Of a DNA stretch of 64,000 bases, positions 59,944-64,000 are shown piece after piece. The position numbers were made by a program, and so were the translations under genes. The notes under the pieces are model-generated. The model was not told where the DNA came from, searched no databases, and was given only the letters and a program-made list of their open reading frames with translations. The number at the start of each line of letters is the position of its first letter. Position 1 is the stretch's first letter. Source of the stretch: Cepaea nemoralis (Eukaryota > Mollusca > Gastropoda > Stylommatophora > Helicidae); the NCBI GenBank assembly GCA_014155875.1, contig JACEFZ010014466.1:27432-91431 (forward strand), written 5' to 3'.

Positions 59944-60889
59944 TCACCCAATTTTATTCATTCTTTTATTAGTTAGCTCCTGAATTCTTTTGTGCATTAA
60001 TTTGGTACTTTTACTGTTGTGTTGTTTTTCAATGTCCATGCAATGTTTCTCATGCCATTCTTCTTGTGCCTCTTTACATAATATTCTGACTTTCCTGTGA
60101 ATCTCTTCATATTTTTCAGGATTATTTTTGTTGCGTCTTCTTGTTTCCGTTAGGCGTAAATTTCCTTCAGTCATCCATTTCTTACGAACTATTTTTTTTT
60201 AAATTATGGGATAGTTACTTCTGCAGCCAAACTGATTGAATATTTCAACATTTCTGATTGATCATCCACATCCCAAAATAAGATCTCTAGATCAAACAAA
60301 TCTGTTCCTTACTTCTATGTTAAAATAGTCTTGTATTTCCTCGTCATTTTAAAATGTAGACAGATTATATTTAGTGTTTCCTAGTATATACTTGACTTTC
60401 TTTAACTTTACCTTTAGTGTGCCTGCAATCAAACTGTGATCACTGTAACAGTCTGTATTTGGAACTGTTTTCGCAACTGTTAATGCATTTCGAAACCTTC
60501 TGCTAATCCGGATGTAATCAATCTGGTTTCTAATCCTGCTGTCGGGACTCCTCCATGTCCATAACACTGGTCTACACGCATTTCGGTGCCTTAAATTTTA
60601 TAGCTGTTCTTTGGTAATTTTGTATTGCTGATTCCAAATATGAAATAAGATCTCTAGTTTTTGAGATAACTAAGTATGGCCTTCTTAGTAGGGCAATTGT
60701 TATGTACAAGTCTAGAGCTAGGTGCTATCAGTGGCATATTGACCGTAATTTGCATTCATATTGTTTGTATTTACTGTGCATTTATTGTCTTCACATACAA
60801 CACCAACAATTTATTAAAACTTTATCACTAGCATTTTGTTATCTCTAGTAAACACACAAAAAGCTTCTGTTCAAGGACTTCTTGGAATG

Positions 60890-61772
60890 TTTATGCTTGG
60901 TCAGTCATGCTTAGGTTGCAAGTGTAATCTGTCATCGTGTGGGCATCCCAACTTCCCTGGTATCTCTCTTCCATTGTTTTTATATCTTGGTGAAATCTTT
61001 CACGTTGCTCCTCACTAAAGTCGCCAAGATTCTCGGAAAAGAAATGTAAATTGTTATGGGGATATTGCAATGTTATGCTCACGTTGCATCCAAGCAAAAC
61101 TCAACAGCACGTTTTCAACTAATTCAGAATTATTGTCTGCTTTACATTTACACAGAAAGTTTTGCACAACAAAAAGAAATGATGACCAGGCTGAGGACTA
61201 TGTTATATTCATCGAATCAATAAAATTTAGATAGTTTATTAACATTCTAATTTGAGGTCAACCAAAAATTCAAGGATAAGTATTTCTATGCTCAATATCG
61301 AAAACTTTCTGCATAAATAATCAAAACAGGAACCATCTTTGTTCGGTGCCTTAACAAATTGTTTCATCAAGCCAAGCTTTATATCTAATGGTGGAAGCAG
61401 AACTCTGTTTGGATCAGTGAGAGGTTTGTTGACAATATTTTCTTCTCCAGCTTTAAATTCGTCACTCAACGGTCACTATTTCTGTGTTCAATGGGTATCT
61501 TTTTCCCTGGTATCCCACAACCATATAAAGCATGGGTGAATCCCCTTTGCTATCCAAGCAAGAAATTCACCATTTTAAGATCTATACTATACAAACAATC
61601 CAGTTATGTTCTAAATATTTCAATATTTTTTTTTTTCAGAAGTCTGCTTATTGTAGCATACTCCTCCGTCATTGTAGTAGAATGGGCAATTGGAATCTAG
61701 CCTGATTTATTACCATTGTGTAAGAGAACACATATTAAACTTCATTTAGAGCTGCTGTGATGTCGGTTCCTA

Positions 61773-61807
<35 letters not shown>

Positions 61808-62350
61808 TTAAAGCTGTAAATGAACAGTCGCAACACGTCTGGTTTATAAACTTACACCCATGTCGTTTACAAGATCTCCTACATTAGTACAAAACACAAG
61901 GTTGTTTTCTTTACAAAGGTGGAAGAAAACCTTTCTCTCTGCTGTGATAAAATGTAACCTTTGTTTCAGCAGTCAGTAATTTTCATTTTTCAATCTTGAA
62001 GCCAAGAGTTCTAAAGATTCCTTGGAGAGATGTAGATCTCGGATTAGATTATTCAGCTCACGCAGGTCGAAGCGTTGAACAGCTGGTAAAATTATCTTCG
62101 AAATCACTATCACTGTCACTTGTCATTCCACATGCCACTGATGTTTCATCTTCTGGCAGTGAATCAGAAATCTGACTGAAACTTGGAATTCGTATGCCAT
62201 CTCCGCGTGGAACAGGTCGTCTAGCAAACGCTAAGCCTGGATATTTCCAATTTTTGTGATTTTTTTTCCAATTATTCCCTTAAATTGACAACACAGAAAT
62301 AACAGTCATCATAGTGGTTCTTGGGCTCTCTCCAAACCATTGACATTCCA
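60890..62350 (-). pseudogene. Pseudogene of an uncharacterised invertebrate multicopy family
   Basis: Minus-strand blocks in a consistent order: HYDDCYFCVVNLKG-like near 62,330, FARRPVPRGDGIRIPSFSQI near 62,200, LRELNNLIRDLHLSKESLEL near 62,040, KENNLVFCTNVGDLVNDMG near 61,880, VLLHNGNK and IPIAHSTTMTEEYATISRLL near 61,640-61,720, VNKPLTDPNRVLLPPLDIKL and GLMKQFVKAPNKDG near 61,350-61,430, and ENLGDFSEEQRERFHQDIKT with MEERYQGSWD near 60,940-61,030. I recall this block order from proteins annotated only as uncharacterised in arthropods and other invertebrates; function is unknown. Frames change at least six times and stops are present. An (AATC)n repeat (61,771-61,806) splits it. The intron-free layout suggests a processed or transposon-borne copy. 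Confidence 0.7.
61771..61806. repeat. AATC microsatellite
   Basis: Eight to nine AATC units inside the pseudogene. Confidence 0.97.
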
Positions 62351-62389
62351 AATTGTGTAAGGGACTGGATAGCAATAGTTTTTGGGTCT

Positions 62390-62407
62390 CCCCCCCCCCC
62401 CCCCCCC
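62390..62407. repeat. Poly-C run
   Basis: Eighteen consecutive C between the pseudogene and the L3 copy. Confidence 0.97.
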
Positions 62408-62465
62408 AGAGCCCTAGAATATTGTAATTCTATTCATTAAATACACAGATGTCTCTATCTCTAAA

Positions 62466-63286
62466 ACTAAAAAGAAGATAACACAGATTATGTCACACGG
62501 TGCACATGGGGTCGATTTTTATTGACGACGACGAACTGGAGATAGTAGACCATTTTACACATTTAGGATCAGAGGTAAATAGATCAGGGAATAAATATAA
62601 GGATTGGCAAAGCAGCAACAACAATGAACAGGTTAACAAAAAGAGTCTTGGAGAATAGGAAGCTTACTGCCAAAACAAAATTACTTGTCTATCAAGCCTG
62701 TGTCCTTAGTACTCTTCTTTATGGCAGTGAAGCCTGGTCAACTTACTCACACCAAGAGAAACTGTGAAATAACTTTCATATGCTGTGTCTGCGAAGAATA
62801 ATTGGTATTAAGTGGCAGGACAAATTCACAAATACTGAAGTATTGGAAAGATCAGGTTGTGTGACGGTGTATTCCATGCTCAGTCTTCGTAGACTTAGAT
62901 GGATAGGACACGTTAGGAGGATGGATGATGGTAGAATACCAAAGGACATCTTTTTGATGAATTACAAATTGGTAAGAGATCTCGGAGTCGGTCTCTAGTT
63001 TGATTCAAAGATGTGTGTAAGCGGGGCATGATTTAAACACGCATTGATAATGCTCATCGGGAGCAAGTCGCCGCCGAATGTTTTTCAAGGAGGGAAAATA
63101 TCACTGAGCGAGTGATACGTAAGATTGTGCGTGATGGTGAAAACGTCGAAGTGTTCACATGCATCCAGTGTGGACGAAAATTTACAGTGCGAGTTGGCCT
63201 TATCAGTCACTTTCGCTACCGCCATGGGTTGTAGTTAGTATGCCCTGTTATAGCACAATGTAACAAACTATATGTCAAGACGGCAA
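62466..63286 (+). pseudogene. LINE family L3, C-terminal copy
   Basis: Begins in the same region as 19,085 of the long L3 copy (ATTATGTCACACGGTGCACA). It encodes pieces of KLTAKTKLLVYQACVLSTLL, WQDKFTNTEVLERSGCVTVY, RRLRWIGHVRRMDDGRIPKD and a C2H2-like FTCIQCGRKF...HFRYRHGL. The 3' end AACAAACTATATGTCAAGAC is slightly shortened. Frameshifts and stops are present. Confidence 0.87.
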
Positions 63287-63618
63287 ATGTTAATCAGAGA
63301 GATGTCGAAAGCTGAAGACTTTGACGCCAGTGAATCCACATCTTTGTCCAGAATGAGAGACTCCGAAGTAAGAATTGGCACATCGGGAGAACGAGGGGCC
63401 TCGTCAATCAACACTATTAGCGGCCGGAGACAGGTGCATATGTTGGAGGGAGATGATAGCGTGGGAGGAATACCTTCGTTTTGTTGTTGTCCGGATGGCA
63501 AGGATGATACCCCAACCGATACTGAAAACAAAAGGTTCACCATGCTGGACTGCATGTAGAGTTTAACTGCCCGTCCCCCACGAAGATTCATTGGTGCAGA
63601 AATCGTCTCTACAAGCAA
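63268..63618 (-). CDS. Unrecognised open frame, possible exon
   Basis: A 116-codon minus-strand frame (contains GVSSLPSGQQQNEGIPPTLS and SESLILDKDVDSLASKSSAF) overlaps a 95-codon plus-strand frame. Composition is protein-like and no tandem repeat explains the openness. No domain, signal peptide or membrane segment was recognised. The plus-strand alternative (KAEDFDASESTSLSRMRDSE) cannot be excluded. Confidence 0.25.
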   Translation of the reverse strand: MLVETISAPMNLRGGRAVKLYMQSSMVNLLFSVSVGVSSLPSGQQQNEGIPPTLSSPSNICTCLRPLIVLIDEAPRSPDVPILTSESLILDKDVDSLASKSSAFDISLINICRLDI

Positions 63619-64000
63619 GTAGAGTATCTTTCTTGTAGCTTTTTATGGTCAAAGCAGAGTTTGACGATCAATAACTGCAAGACTTATCTTTTTTTTTGCT
63701 GAAAGGGGAGTAACCCACGACTGAGATTGCGTGGGCAACGTTTTTAATTGTTATTTCCCATATTAGCTTGAATTAAGCATTGTTGGACCGAACTGGTCTT
63801 GGGGTTAGCATTTCCGCCTCAGACAATGTGGGACTTGTTTTCAGTTGCTCATTCGGCCATTACATCGCTATGCTCTACTCTTCTGTTGCTCAGTCAGCCA
63901 TTACATCGTTATGCTCTACGCTTTGGCGAATCAAAGCGTGGTAATGTTCTATTCCATGGTAAGCCGAGTCTTTTGTCTGTTCTATTTCTCGTTAAGTCAA
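63619..64000. other. Spacer with a possible SINE head and a 35-bp duplication
   Basis: 63,790-63,845 (GGTCTTGGGGTTAGCATTTC, CGCCTCAGACAATGTGGGAC) resembles a tRNA-type A box with a decayed B box. GCCATTACATCGCTATGCTC and GCCATTACATCGTTATGCTC form an imperfect 50-bp-spaced repeat at 63,877 and 63,899. Confidence 0.35.

Larger units (their letters stand above)
58300..60595 (-). pseudogene. LINE family L1, 5' half with nested DNA transposon
   Basis: In minus-strand order: the endonuclease end (LWTWRSPDSRIRNQIDYIRI and DCYSDHSLIAGTLKVKLKKV, with SDH) at 60,567-60,349; the linker (KKWMTEGNLRLTETRRR, HKRIQELTNKRMNKIG) at 60,190-59,944; an interruption 58,974-59,943; then YVKNLYDNTSEKQYN, DHMKTSQTPSPDNITIEMIN, GDIPPELCNSIFIAIPKKSG and RIIIQRVRK; and after a frameshift EIGKEQCEFVECKSTLNAVY and CFIDHTKTFDKVRHVNMMKI (motif A). 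It ends before motif B. This copy supplies the N-terminal half that the other L1 copies lack. Confidence 0.88.

Overview
This window looks like non-genic, repeat-dominated chromosomal DNA from an invertebrate animal. The mix of non-LTR retrotransposon families, tRNA-derived SINEs, long minisatellites and TAG/CAG, GACA and TTC microsatellites is typical of lophotrochozoans, and a mollusc is my best guess (inference only). There is no operon structure, no rRNA or canonical tRNA gene, and no intact host gene. Nearly all coding-like sequence is decayed reverse transcriptase (RT) from at least five LINE families, called here L1 (TEPILLYGCEAW type), L2 (GATGAGAT-tailed), L3 (RT with a C-terminal C2H2 motif), L4 (jockey-like) and L5 (YRQG type).

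Layout. 1-3 kb: L1 and L2 remnants meeting head to head. 3-6 kb: a 51/46-bp minisatellite. 6.5-7.8 kb: a SINE joined to a frameshifted minus-strand exon whose protein is built of 18-residue repeats. 7.8-12.2 kb: three more minisatellites (62, 42 and 41 bp) with an L3 insertion. 12.5-21.4 kb: LINE fragments, three SINE families (one as a foldback pair) and an L3 copy. 21.6-32.4 kb: a complete LTR-bounded element of about 10.8 kb with two nearly identical 3.83-kb LTRs, a 3.13-kb internal region without long ORFs, TG...CA ends and a CCTTA target duplication. It is a large non-autonomous element of the LARD type.

32.4-43.4 kb: a 45-bp minisatellite carrying opposed L2 copies, followed by long TAG/CAG microsatellites; a 5,354-bp segment of this is present twice in tandem. 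43.4-47.9 kb: four successive minisatellites (16, 37, 28 and 17 bp) and a 31/62-bp array with an inverted start. 47.9-50.4 kb: mostly unassigned DNA plus two SINEs. 50.9-56.1 kb: L5 copies around a 53-bp array. 57-60.6 kb: L1 copies, one carrying a Tigger/pogo-like DNA transposon remnant. 60.9-62.4 kb: a minus-strand pseudogene of a widespread uncharacterised invertebrate family. 62.5-63.3 kb: L3.

These parts do not work together as a pathway. The window is a record of nested insertion: RTs of the LINE type are the likely source of SINE mobilisation, arrays are repeatedly used as insertion sites, and the LTR element is the youngest visible event.
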